This document shows, in pieces, positions 1 through 11,481 of a stretch of DNA of 23,500 bases. The first letter of the stretch is position 1. Every line of letters starts with the position of its first letter. This DNA is from Mesostigma viride. Lineage: Eukaryota > Streptophyta > Mesostigmatophyceae > Mesostigmatales > Mesostigmataceae. The position numbers were made by a program, and so were the translations under genes. The DNA is taken from contig RPFO01000253.1 of assembly GCA_009746045.1 (NCBI GenBank), positions 4,524,832-4,548,331 of the forward strand, given 5' to 3'. The notes under the pieces are model-generated. The model had not been told where the DNA came from. It saw only the letters and a list, made by a program, of their open reading frames with translations, and searched no databases.

Positions 1-1235
1 GGCTTTTGATTCTGTCCTCGATCTGGGCCGCTCTATGGGCTGTCCTTGCTCGCGCTCGCGTCCCCACTCCCCTGATTACCGTCATCCGCACGCTGTATGA
101 AGGGTCGACCACTTCGGTGCGCACTCAACACGGCTTTACCCCGCCATGTCCACTGCAGACAGGCGTCTGGCAGGGTTGCGTCCTGTCGCCGTACCTGTTT
201 ATTATTGTAGTGGATTATGTTATGCGCCAGGCACGTGCCCGCTTTGCTGGCATTGCAGGCCGTGCCTCTGGCCTAGTGCTCACGAACAAGCTTGGGGAAG
301 GGGGGCCGACCATTAACAGGCAGAATTTACTAGCTGACCTCATTTATGCGGACGGCGTCACGCTCATCGAGAAGCCGGCTCCGTCTGCCCAAGTTTGCAT
401 GGCTGGACTGCCTGGCGCTCGGGCGGTTGGTCTAGAAATCAGCCCCAAAACGGAGGCCGTGGCTCTCGGCATGGCCGGGCCCTCGCCCACACTCCGCCTC
501 TTAGACGACACCGAGGTCAACTACCCTAGCTACTTCCGGCCGCTTCAAGCTGCTCGGCACTTGGAGCTTCCTGAGTCCCCACTGCGAGAATGACCTGACG
601 ACACGGATCGGCATGGCGTGGGCGCAACTCCATGATCGACCACCGCAGCTGGTGGAGCAACCCCGACCTCCCCCGGATCGTCAAGCGTGACCTCTTCAAG
701 GTCGTCATTCTGACGATCCTGACCTACGGCGCCGAGACCTGGACACTGACGCAGGAGCTGGAGCAGCGCCTCAATGGCAACGTCACCAAGATGCTGCGCA
801 AGGCCCTGAACATCCCCTAATTTGGTTTTCACATTAGTAATGAGGATTTGTACGCTGATTAATTTGCCCTATGTTTCCCTGACATTCTTAGGCACAGGCG
901 CCTGGGCCTAGCCGGGCACCTGGCCCGCACAGATCAGGTAGACACATCAGATAGAGTAGCTGGCCGGCACCAAGCCCGCCCAGCCTGCATGGGCGTTAAC
1001 TATGTCCTCACCTGGCGTGCCCCAGGCCGCGCGAGGCAGGGCCGCCACCCGTGGACTTTTCGTGATAGACTCGGCATGGGCATGTGCTACCCTAGACGTG
1101 GCGGGCTCACACCCGGGTACGTAGCCTCCTGGTTTGTCTGTTATATGGAGGCAGATGGTACGCAAGGATAGATGGCAAGTAGTGATGAAGGAGATCACCC
1201 CCAAGTCTGTGGGGGCTCCGCGTGTGACCGCGTAT
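1..1235 (+). mobile_element. LINE-A copy 1, 5' portion (non-LTR retrotransposon)
   Basis: This is a degenerate non-LTR retrotransposon running in from the left edge. It carries reverse transcriptase remnants, then a C-terminal block (Y-G-A-E-T-W-T-L-T, later H-I-S-N-E-D-L-Y-A-D), then 3' sequence. The same C-terminal block and 3' sequence occur inverted at 20654-21601, which proves a repeat family. The element is interrupted after position 1235 by an inverted-repeat transposon and resumes at 4631, where the sequence matches the continuation seen in the uninterrupted second copy. Its 5' end lies outside the window, so length and 5' truncation cannot be judged. Confidence 0.85.
2..1200 (+). pseudogene. 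Decayed LINE-A reverse transcriptase and C-terminal region
   Basis: The ORF remnant begins in one frame with A-F-D-S-V, shifts frame within about 20 bases, then reads through typical RT blocks: L-Q-T-G-V-W-Q-G-C-V-L-S-P near 155-195 and a catalytic-site segment reading Y-A-D-G near 345-355. Non-LTR RTs normally have (Y/F)-A-D-D there, so the second metal-binding aspartate is lost. A stop lies near 592. A shifted frame (632-820) continues with the post-RT domain and stops after A-L-N-I-P, where copy 2 reads on. Several frameshifts and stops make it non-functional. The clade (L1-, RTE- or other) cannot be fixed from these fragments. Confidence 0.82.
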
Positions 1236-4200
1236 CACATCACCTAAAATCGGTCCGTCCGGTTACATGAGATCCTGGGAATTTTGGCGCGAACGCGTCG
1301 CGTTGAGGACGACGGGACCAGAAAAATTCCACCTCGCATGGCTGTCGACCCTATGTCCGCCGGAATATCAGTCATAAGTCAATTATGCATGTTAAGTCGC
1401 TGCGATGGATGCAAACGACGCGTAAACTCTCCTGCTTTGCGATGATGCATGGTAGATATTATTCGCGTATGTTCATGCGTCAAAATAATTCGCAAACTGA
1501 GACGCTATTTTTTGTGTCGGCCAGATCTGGAATTGGCAGCGAAAATGCATGTTTATTAATTGTGGGGGAAACTTTTTTGTTGGAAGCTCACAATTCCCAA
1601 AAGGTCGAATCCGAATGGGCTTCAAGTCTACTTTCACGAGCGCTAATCAGTTTTTCGAGAAACGAATCACATTTTCCAGGCTGTCGCATTACCTGCCGGC
1701 AGGTCAGATTTTGCTGTTTTCAGTGACGTTTACGACCGTCCTTGCTTGATGCGTTTCTTCCTTTTTTTCGGCTCACGGCATGGCGGGGCTTGTTCCAACA
1801 TGCCTGCGGAGGTGTAAGCTGTGTAGCCATGATTTAAAAGTCACATATTGCTCTCGCGCCACCATCTGTTACTGCTCGACACTGCAAGAAACACTGGTTG
1901 CCTGCTCGCAACGCAAGCACAAGCACGACAACGGTGCCCTAATCCACATCCAGGCGTGTATTTCCGAGAAAAACTTCAGGCTTTTGTCGCGGCATACCTT
2001 CGGTGTTCCAAGCCGTTCACCGCTCCCCGAAATAGTCTTATGACTCGCTTTAAGCATTGTGGGTTCGCGTCCGCCATCTCCGCGGGTGCTGACACGAGAT
2101 GTTCGCGCTGAACCTGGACTGCAAGGTCGCCCGCTACCGGTTAGCTGTACGTATTTAGCAAGCTCTGGATGATATTGTCATGGTTTTGGTGCAGGAAGGT
2201 GCTGTGGGGGGGTCTATCTCACCTCTTTACCTAGCTTTCCTCCTCCTAGCTTGACAGCTAAGTTTGCATCAGGAAGTCATGCTTGTTGACAAAGCTCGAT
2301 GGATGTCAACCTTGGGATGTGCTGTGAAGGTGTTAGCATGCTTGCTTGAAGAATTGAATGCGTATGTGTGCAAGCAATCGACATTTTTTTTAAGGGCAGT
2401 AGGTAGCAGCCACGTTCTTATTCAATTGTGTCAGGACGTCTATGTTGCCTTTACTGCACTCTGTCCTAGAGGAGTTTGATGCCACTGTAGATGACTATGA
2501 CCAGTGGGGTGGTGAGGATGGGCCGGTGTGCTGGGGTGAGCCTGAAGGGCATCTTGGATCACGTGACCCTTAGGCAATCATGCCAGGCTGTGCAGTTTAT
2601 GGCTTGTGATGTATGGATGCAGCGGGTGAAGCAGGTTGTCGTTGCCGTGGCCTGTGTTAGTGAACTCTATCATCTTTTAACTTACCCAAAGCCCCCCTAG
2701 ACCTAAACTGCCTCGCCTTCTTTGAGGGGTTGCCTTCTTTGAGGAGTGCCATGTCTTGAAAGGTTTGTTGGGGCCCTGGCCTTTCAGAGTAGGTTGAGGT
2801 GGAGAGGGGTGGCACACTGCTAGGTGATGGCAGGGCCATCAATGTGATGCACCTTACGTTGGGATGGGGACCATGCATTTGTTCTTGTTGCTAGCATGGG
2901 CAGGGTGAGCGGCTGGGAGTAAGGTGTAAGTGCTACTTGTGCCACTGTCCGAAAGGGGAGCTCCATGCGGTGGGCAAACAGCGTTGCAAGCGTACACTTA
3001 ACACAAATGTGGTCTGATGCACTCAGCTGACCTGCCATTCTCTTGATGCACCAAACCACACTAAAGGCTTGATATAGCCGGTAGGAAATGCATGTGCATG
3101 CAGTGTCAAAAGCAGAGAGGGACATTGTTAGCACATGAGTGTGTGATTGTAAACGATGAGTGTGAGCCTCCCCGTGCCATCCCATGCATTTTACACCTAT
3201 TTTTGGCAATCCCCCATCACGCCGCAGTTATGCACCGCCTATGCAAGGGGGATGAATAGACAGTTCTAGGTGTGTTGAGGGATGAGATAAGGATAAACAT
3301 GAGGAGCCATGCAGGCTAAAAAGGAAGGGCGATGTCAACAGTGTGTTTGCCCAGATTTTGATGTCAGGAGGGGCTGAAAGATCAGTGGCCACGATAAACC
3401 TAGGTGGATTACATGAGAGATGACACGACCATGAGAGGGTGGTAGATGAGTTCAACTGAGAAGAGCTAGCATTACATGCACAGATTCTTAATGACCTATG
3501 GACTGTCCAAGGGTTGGAGTTCAGTGCACGTTCCAAAGACTATGATGAGCATGACGATGATGGCAAGGGGGCGGGGGGGCGCAATTAGGACAGGCACTGA
3601 TGCAGAATCATGTTGTACAGCAGCTAGGTGCTGAGCTCAATTGAATAGCAGCCCAAGCCACTGCTGTCCTTGATTGCGCTTTGTATTTCCATGTAGCAGA
3701 GAGGCACCTGGCAGATATATATTTGGATTAGCTGCTATAAGACACGCACAGCAGGGGTGCCCAGCAGAGTGGGCCAAGTACTGCAAAGGAGATTGTGTGT
3801 GCTGCCGAGCGGGGCCCGTTTAGAAAAGAGACTGGTCAGCCGACAGGCACGACTGGTCAGCCAAGCTCCCCTTCTTGAGGCTTGTAGGCACTACGGTGCT
3901 TGTTCCGAATGCCAGCATCTACTGTGATTGATGGTGATTTTGTCCCTTGATGATCGCTTTTTTAGTCTGTGTTGGTTAATGTATCCAGCCCCAGTGGCAT
4001 GTATATGAATCCCATGACAGCCATGACGATAATTGAGTGAAGAATGCAAAGTTTTCCAAGACAATGGCGCAGAATATGGAGTATTTTGGCAAAAATCGCT
4101 CTATTTCTGCTTGCATCCGTCACTTTTAGTGGGCCGGCAGTGGTCCTAATATGTCCAACTTGTGTTCTAGTGTAAATTCAAGTATTGTGCTATTAATGTG

Positions 4201-4630
4201 ACGAATTCTGGCATGATTGGGCCACATATGTGCTGGCAGGGGCTTCATAAGTTTGAAAATAATGCACTAAAACGGTGTTTTGGCTCATGTATGCCAGAAT
4301 TATAGCACATAGTTTGGTCCTACATTGCATACTTAAGGGCGGTTTTTGTCTTTGGATGTAAATTAATAAGCATGACCATTTCCAACTGAATTGGACTACA
4401 TTTACTACTTGTGTGTGGCTGCTATGCCTCCTTATGCCTGGAAAACATCGTTTTTTGCACTTTTCCACGTCACGGTTTGATGCTAAAAATAGTTCAGTTG
4501 GCCCCCCAATTTATATGTGATGTGAACAGGGTCCTAGGGGGACCTTAAGTCTAGAAAGGCACCCCGATCTGACTATATGTGTGGGAGATATGACCCCATG
4601 TAACAAAAAAGGCCATTTTTAGGTGATGTG
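1236..4630. mobile_element. 3.4-kb inverted-repeat DNA transposon inserted in LINE-A (TIR1)
   Basis: The left end begins CACATCACCTAAAA and the right end finishes with its reverse complement (TTTTAGGTGATGTG). Similarity continues inward (GTTACATG-x-G-x-TC on both sides) for roughly 45 bp. The element is flanked by AT at 1234-1235 and at 4631-4632. Removing it and one AT restores a sequence matching the uninterrupted LINE-A copy at the other end of the window, so the boundaries are well supported. No transposase or other recognisable protein is seen: reading frames are under 135 codons and overlap randomly. The interior is less GC-rich than the neighbouring genes, with stop-dense stretches. 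It is probably a non-autonomous or decayed DNA transposon. The superfamily is unassigned. Confidence 0.75.
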
Positions 4631-4790
4631 ATGGCATTCACAGCGATTCGGGCCGTGGTGCCCACAACCCTGTAACTAGGACCTAGATATCTTACATAAT
4701 CCATTCCATCCCATGCTCCCCTCCCACTGAGGACTTATGCGCACGTGACGCAGTCACGTACGTGTTAATTAATTAATTAATTTAATTAAC
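4631..4790 (+). mobile_element. LINE-A copy 1, 3' end with TTAA-type tail
   Basis: This is the remainder of the LINE-A 3' region displaced by TIR1. It matches the reverse complement of about 20660-20790 base for base over most of 130 positions, through a segment reading CCCACTGAGGACTTATG. It ends in a TTAATTAATTAA-type tail rather than poly(A). The far end of the tail is approximate. Confidence 0.75.
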
Positions 4791-5057
4791 CGTTGCATAC
4801 ATGAGTCACCGTAGCATGAGTTACCGTAGCATACATGGTCATCTTTGTTACCACATCATCATCATCATAAACGAACTTGGTTCCTGTCCTTTTCTGAGTC
4901 TACTTATTTATATGCCACATGCAAGAAGCTAAACCCACATAGTCGAGTTCCGTCACAGTTGTGAAATATGTCAAGAGAAATCACTTGGCCCTTCAGATCG
5001 ACACAGGGCCAATTGGCCGCCACGCCAACTTAGAAGCTCTGCGGTTAAGACCGTCCT
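4791..5057. other. Unassigned spacer between LINE-A and LINE-B
   Basis: No gene is recognised. It contains a 15-bp direct duplication at about 4800-4829 (ATGAGT-x-ACCGTAGC twice) and a short CAT/ATC run near 4856-4869. One frame stays open into the LINE-B insertion, but it lacks an ATG and crosses a proven insertion boundary, so the continuity is accidental. Confidence 0.5.
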
Positions 5058-5069
5058 TTTCAGGGTACT

Positions 5070-5670
5070 ACGGCGACGGGAGCTATGGCCGACCTACCTC
5101 CAGCTCCGGCAGACAAAGGCGGGCCAGCCGGTATACTGGAAGGGGGCGGCCATCTACGTCGGCCACAAGCCCTGGCACGCGACCCCCTCGACCACCGCGG
5201 CCCCAGCGACTCCAGAAGCCCCAGCCAAGGGGAATACAGCAGCAGTAGTGTAGAATAGTTAGACAGTGGCCTTGTACATGCCCGCCTACTACAGGCACTA
5301 TACCAGCTGAGGCCTAGCCTTTTTAGTCATGTACATGTGTGCCTATGATGAGCCACCCTCCAGATGATGCCTAGCTTTATTTAATTATGCAGTGCCCACG
5401 CAGGGAGTCACTCTCTGCTGAGAAGCCATGCCCTAGCTCTTGTATAGCCATGATGATCTTCCCCCACATGACATGCTCCCCCTTAGCTGGGTATAGCGTG
5501 ATAGATCATGAGGGTGCAGGTGCCCTGGTGCACCTAGAGCAAGGGTAGCTTACATTCCCACCCTTGCATGAAGTAGCCTAGAATGTATCAAAAGCCATAT
5601 GCCCCTTCTCAGGGATATGTGCTACATTTACTCCCAACGGAGTGATGTTCCTAACTAATTAATTAATTAA
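5070..5670 (+). mobile_element. LINE-B copy 1, 5'-truncated retroelement with 12-bp target duplication
   Basis: The element is bracketed by TTTCAGGGTACT at 5058-5069 and 5671-5682, a 12-bp target-site duplication. It ends in an AATTAATTAATTAA tail. Its last ~280 bp match repeats at 16057-16374 and, inverted, the two halves at 20460-20653 and 21602-21808. The 5' end carries a protein-coding remnant. A 5' truncation, a 3' tail and a long target duplication are hallmarks of target-primed reverse transcription. Confidence 0.85.
5071..5253 (+). pseudogene. C-terminal remnant of a LINE-B protein
   Basis: The frame from the very first complete codon of LINE-B to a stop encodes 60 residues. It starts R-R-R-E-L-W-P, followed by a core with Y-W-K-G-A and Y-V-G-H-K-P-W, then a Pro/Ala/Thr-rich tail. 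The W-P ... Y-W-x-G ... V-x-G pattern recalls C-terminal parts of ORF1-type proteins of algal non-LTR elements; this is resemblance, not a database match. It has no start codon because the insertion is 5'-truncated. It sits directly upstream of the element's 3' untranslated repeat, so it was the last ORF of its parent element. Confidence 0.45.
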
Positions 5671-5682
5671 TTTCAGGGTACT

Positions 5683-5913
5683 GCCCGGTGTCAAAAGAAC
5701 ACGATGGCTCTCGCGGGCTGTGAGTGCAATCCAGGACCCCATGGTGCTGTTTCGAGTGGCTGGGGTTTCAATCCAGGGTATTGCCGTGGGACTGATCTGG
5801 CCAGCCCACCTGGGCACGCCCAGTGTCCCTGGAATAGACTTAGTACTCACTGCTGACCAGATCAGCATATTATAATCTAATGAGTTGCATCAACCCACCT
5901 TGAAGCAATAAAA
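5683..5913 (-). other. 3' flank / probable 3' UTR of the TPR-J gene
   Basis: This 231-bp stretch lies between the chaperone stop codon (5914) and the LINE-B target duplication. No ORF or repeat is recognised. I saw no TGTAA motif on the minus strand here, so the polyadenylation site may lie within or beyond LINE-B. Confidence 0.35.
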
Positions 5914-6007
5914 TCATCCAAGCTCCTCCAGCAGCATCTTGCAGGCTTGCGTTGCATTGACAAACGTCGTGTGTGCGTGGCTGGTCGGGTTCTTGTCGGG
6001 ATGAAAG
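5914..6007 (-). CDS. Exon 8: J-domain HPD loop, helix III and stop
   Basis: After acceptor CTCTGCAG the frame reads F-H-P-D-K-N-P, then F-V-N-A-T-Q-A-C-K-M-L-L-E-E-L-G and a stop. HPD is the HSP70-activating triad. Helix III is recognisable and the protein ends just after it, so the J-domain is C-terminal and short, with little or no helix IV. Confidence 0.88.
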
Positions 6008-9000
6008 CTGCAGAGCATGGCACAATCATGATCACAATGAAAACAAAAGTTTCAATTTATGAACAAGTCGGCAGCATAAACAACAGTATACATTTACCAA
6101 CTAGTCGGCACATGCATGCTCTTGGAAGCAGCATAAGCTGTAATTTGGAGTACACAGCAAGGTGCACTCCGGCCTTACAATTACCTGACAACTATCAAAA
6201 GCTTATGCACAATCACGCTCACGATTCAATTCTGGAGATCGCTGAGACATCGTGGCTTTGTAGAACTATACAATTGAGAGTTGCAACACTCTTTAATACT
6301 GTACCACAGCATGCTTCAGAAATATGGACAACGAGGGTCATCTGAAAAGGCCATTTCTTTAGTTCAACAAGGATGTCGCCAGAGCGCTTCCCCTTCTGCA
6401 GCGTAATTAAATAGTTTTTCTGGGTGGAAGAATAGTAGTACTTTCCGGGTGAAAACATTACTAATGACCAGACCCCACCACCCCACATGACCCTCACCGC
6501 AGCGCCAGCCGCTTGTAGGCCTTGCGAATCTCTACCGCACTTGGGTGCGTGGTGCCTCGTATCCCCAGCAGTTCCAGGCTGCGCGCTCGCTTTGTCGCCC
6601 TCGCCTGCAGACGCATCAGTCACCGCGTGTGACACCAAAAACATTGCCAGAATGTTAACAGTTTCTCAAATGCAGACATTAGCAAGTATGCATCTTTGCA
6701 CAGTGCTGTTACCCTGCTTGCGTGTCTGGTGCGTGGAAAGAACGCTAATTGCAACCTGTTATGCTTGTAAGCAGTTAAGCTTGCAAGCTAATCTTCAGCA
6801 CCCACCAAAACGTATTACTAGTTACTACTATGCTGGCAAAGTCACTACCCACCTACCGGTGTAGACTCTTCCGGCGAAAAAAAATGCACCTACACCATGC
6901 CTACACCCACCTGCCAACCCACCTGCCAACCCACCTGCAAGCCTGTTACCCCGCCCACCTAACCCTTTTCCCCTAGACATGGTCCATCTACTACTATCAA
7001 ACTACCGCCGACCCACCTGCTGGTCCACTTGCTCTCATGCCTGCATATGAGTATGCCTGCAAAGTGCGAGGAGGCAACAACAACCCGACTGTGTTCATGC
7101 AAGCAATGCCATCGCGCAACCACCCAACCACCTGGTCCAGCTACTCTATTGCCTGCACAGATTAGAGGACGACCGTTTTCATGACGGTCTTGAACCTGTC
7201 CATCGCCACCCCTTTACCTGCGGGTCCAGCTGCTCCGCTGCCTGCATGTGGATGCGTGCGCGCTGGGCATCTGCGTCCCTCTGCGCCCGCTGCTCCGCCT
7301 CCCTGCGCTCCCACGCAGGGTCCACCGGGTGGCTCGCGGCGGCACACCCGCAAGCAGAACAATAGAGCTGCGGGGTTGCGAGCAGACCCACATCATTGAT
7401 AGAATAAGACGTTGAGATTGACAGCGGCGGTGGCATTCGGAGATCACAAACTCCCGCCTCCCCTCCCCCCCCCCTTCGCAACCCCCCTTAGAGCTGCGCA
7501 GTTTTGCAAGCAGAAGAAAAACGCAGGATGAAAAAAAAACTTGAGTGTGCAGAAGCGGGTGCATCCCCACGCTGAGCAGTAGTCTGAGCTGTACAGTTAC
7601 GTTGCAAGCAGAACGGCAACACAGATATCGTCATCGAAACCTTAACAAGTGAAATCGTTGTTACTTGCAAAACAGATTTAACCACAAGTTATCCCGATTG
7701 TGACAGCGGCAGTGCGTCCACAAGCAGGGCACTTTAGCTGTGTACGTCTGAGTTGACAGCAGTGCACCACACAGGACAAAGTACGTGAGGCGTAAAGGCG
7801 GTGGTGTTGCAGCAGCCACGGCGTAAAAGCGGTGGTGTTGCAGCAGCCAGGGCGCAAAGGCGGTGGTGTTGCAGTAGCCAAGGCGTCATTCAAGGCAGAC
7901 AAAAGGCTCTGGGGCCCGTATCCAACATGCATCAACCGCCTGTACCCACCATACTAGTATACAGCAAGCCTGTAGCAAAACAACCAACGGTGCATATGCA
8001 GTCTCCTGCAGGGTGGCAATCTTTTGAGGGCAGCGCACGGTAGCTTATAAGAACAGGATAAGCAGCCCACACGCCTCAATTCCCACAATCTGCCCGCCTG
8101 CCCAGTCATCTGGTCGCGTGCGTGCCCGCCCACTCACTTGCCCGCCGGACAGCAAAAATACGTATACATCCACCCGCCCAACCACTATTGCATCCACAAC
8201 ACGCCTACCAACTATTGCTTCCAACGTTGCACCACCTTATCCACTTCATCCAGACACCCGTTTGCCTGCCCACGCATGCCATCATCCACCCGGCCACCCG
8301 CCAAGTCATCCGAACGCAGGCAGCCGTTTTATCGACGGCATTTGCCCATATGAAGAACTCGAACGGCCACCCACCATGATGTCGCCGTTCTGCGCGTCGT
8401 GCGGGTTGAACCAGACCACGAACTTGGCGCAATGCCCGCACCCGTCACAACCCCCCCGTTCCTTGGAGGACAGCGTGTCCATGGACGTCTCACACAGCTC
8501 CACCCCAGACTCGGCTGCGACGCGACGCCGCTCCAGCGAGCGCATCACACGGCGATTCCGCTCCTCGTCACGGCTGGGGGCGGAGCAGGGAGGACGGAGA
8601 AGGGAGGGGGAGCAGAGAATGTGGAGGGAGCATGCAGATAATGCAGGGAGTTAGAGAGGGAGAAAGGGGGGGGGGGGGGGGGGGGGGGGGAAGGGGGAGA
8701 GGGGAGAGGGGAGAAAGCAGAGAAAGAAAGAGTGCGTGATGAGAAAAATAGAATTGCCTTATGTTTTGAAATTGGATCGTGTTTCTTTCATCGCCATTTA
8801 GATTGTATTCAATATTGCACTGACGCGTTGGTGGAATGGGTGGTTGGGAGGGGACAGGTAGCCTGCCGTGGTGTGCACTGGCAAGGTGTAGTGTGCTGAG
8901 GTGCAGATGAGTGTTGTGTTAACTATGGTTGGCGGCTGCGGGAATTAGTGGTGAGGGGCTACGGCTTCGCAAGGCAACCCCTAGAACTTGGGAAAGCATC

Positions 9001-11481
9001 CCCTTATGGGCCAGGGGTGGCCTTCGCGAAGCCTAGCCCTTCTCGGGGTGTGCAGGGCTGCAGGAGGACTGGCAGAATGCGAGACAGCCTCTCATGGCAA
9101 CTTGTAATGCTCGCCTGAGAGAATAGCTCAAGCTAGGATATAGTATTTCAAACTAAGATTGTAGTACTAGGATATAGTATTTCAAACTAAGATTGTAGTA
9201 CTAGGATATAGTATTTCAAACTAAGATTGTAGTACTAGGATATAGTATTTCAAACTAAGATTGTAGTGCTAGGATATAGCATTTCAAACTAAGATTGTAG
9301 TACTATTTCAAGCTAAGTTGATCGACCTATGCATTTTCAGGATGCGCAAACTAATGAAAGTAAAAGGTCAGCCTGTAAGGGTCATGGCGAATTTGCGGCT
9401 TAAGGCAGGCCATTCGAAAGGCTTTGATCTCATTTCATAATGGCATGTGCAAGTCGGTATGACTTATTTCTTGCCAATCCTTTCAACCCCCCCTGTACCT
9501 GTAGTGTTGCGTCGCCCGCGCGGGCTTACTCTGGCCCGTGGCTTGTTGCGGTGGCTGGCTCTGACCCCGGGACGGGCCACTTGTCGCACCCTTCCCTCCC
9601 TGTTCCCTTGCCTGCTTCTCCGCTCGAGTCTCATGATCCCCCGACGCACACCCACAGATGCTGCAGAACTCCCCAGGGAGCATCCCCAGCCTGCTGTCCT
9701 CCTCTTTCGCACTTCCTTCGTCATCAACCCTACCCACCCGCTCAGGGCCGTCCCTATTCCACTGAGCTTGCGTCATTCTACCATGTGCTTCCCCAGAACC
9801 GCTGGCCCAGTCTCCCCCCAAACCTGCTGTGTTCCCGTTCCCCTCTCCTCCTGACCCTCCCCCTCCCCCTCCCATTCCCGTCAATGGCGCCGGGAAAGGC
9901 CGGCCCGTCAGGTTGGCGACGTAACTGCTGCACCCGTCTCCGCAGTGCTTGCAGCGGCCCCTCAGGGTGCCACACAGGTCGCGCTCGAGCCGACTGCCAG
10001 AGCATCCTGAGACTGCCAGCAATGATTCTAGCGCCTGCAACGACAAGCCGTGGGAGGCACCGCCCCCGCCTCTGCTATCCGGGCCATCTGCATTGATTCC
10101 ACCATGTGTCCCTTGCCGGTTCGCTCTCCCCGCTTTCGTCGTTTTACCCGACCTTGCCGGATTCCCCCCTTCCCTGAGAGTATATATGCTGCTAGATGAT
10201 CCCATTGTCACATCCGGCCTCGCCGCACTGTCATGCAGATTGTCACCCCTACCGCCCATTCCTCGCGTCTCCTGTTTGCGCTCCCCGTCTTCGATTCCTC
10301 CAAAGCCTCCCTTGTCTTCCTCCTCCTCTTCTTCGTACCCCTCAGCTTCCCCCCCCCCCCCCCCCGCCTCCTCCTCCTCCTCCTCCTCCTCCTCCTCCTC
10401 CTCCTCCTCCTCCTCCTCCTCCTCGGCAATCAAATCAAAAAAGCGCCGCATCTCCTCCAGCTGGCGCTCCAGTAGCTGTTCCTTGCTTATGGGCAACTGC
10501 TCCTTGCTCATGGGTAACTGCTCCTTGCACGGCGAAGGCTGTCTGGGAGACAGATCCTCCTTCCTCCGCTGCTGCTGTGTGCTTGATACGGGACCCGCCG
10601 CAGCCGGGGCAGGGACACCTGGCGCTTCCCGCCCCCTGACACCGGCAGAGTCGGTAGCTCCACCAGGCAAGCCCTTCCCACCACCGCCCCCATCGAAACT
10701 ATTGTGGTCACCCATGGCAGTCGCCATCTCAGCCTTAAGTATGCCAGCATAACCCATGTCACCCCCACCCCCACAATCACCATCACCATCACTATCATCG
10801 TCGTATTCTTCCTGTTCCACATCACCATCATCGTCACCATGGTAGTCAGGCACTGCCACTCCTCGACCCCCAGGCCGGCCTGGCCTTGCCGGCAGCACAC
10901 CTGTCCCAGGCTCGCCGTGCCCGACAACCTGGCTGGGCACTGGATTACTGCCAAGTCGGGATGGACGCATCCACGTGAGCAGCTGTTCTTGGGTCACGGG
11001 GCCTGATGCTGGTATACCAGACGTGACGGATGATGGCATTGCCGACGTGACGGATGCCGGTGTAACGGCTGGTGTAACAATGGCCGATGTACCGATTGCT
11101 GGCATCCCTGCCGGGACCGATGTACTACCTGATGTGACGGCTGCTGGCATTGCCGGTGTAAAATTGGGTGGCGACGCTGATGTGACGTTTGCTGGCATAG
11201 CTGACAGTGGCAGGGACGCTGCAGCAGGTGGTGGTAGCACGCCCGCCTCCATCGATGATGTTGCTGCCGCGTCCGTGCTTGGTTTGAGCAGGGCGAAAAG
11301 ATCGCGGTTGGTCACACGCAGCTGCCCGCCGCCCCTGCTGTTGTGGTTATAAGCATTATTTTGGTCACCACTGCTGCGATTGCTGCTGTTATCAATGTTG
11401 TTGTTGTTGTTGTTGTTGTTGCTGCTGCTGCTGCTGCTGTTGCTGCTGCCGCCGCCGCCGCTGATGCTGTTGTTATTAATG

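Noticed and set aside
1380-2111. Short ORFs in TIR1 with C-x2-C clusters as a possible zinc-finger transposase
   Set aside because: The cysteines are not regularly spaced, frames overlap and stops are frequent. No catalytic triad was found.
2820-3536. Minus-strand ORFs of 129 and 102 codons in TIR1
   Set aside because: No recognisable motifs and a composition like random translation. No splice context supports them.
4932-5070. Open frame upstream of LINE-B as part of the E-L-W-P protein
   Set aside because: A 12-bp target duplication at 5058-5069 and 5671-5682 shows the element begins at 5070. The open frame to the left is coincidental.
7162-7570. Other minus-strand ORFs of 66-118 codons around exon 6
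   Set aside because: They run into intron sequence or use the wrong frame. Only the frame with C-S-A-C-G-C fits both splice sites.
9133-9304. Regular 34-bp repeats suggesting a CRISPR array
   Set aside because: Units abut directly with no unique spacers. This is an intronic minisatellite in a eukaryotic gene.
9440-10752. Plus-strand proline/serine-rich ORFs of 218 and 267 codons
   Set aside because: They are antisense shadows of exon 4. Their composition mirrors the minus-strand Gly/Glu-rich protein and they show no domain.
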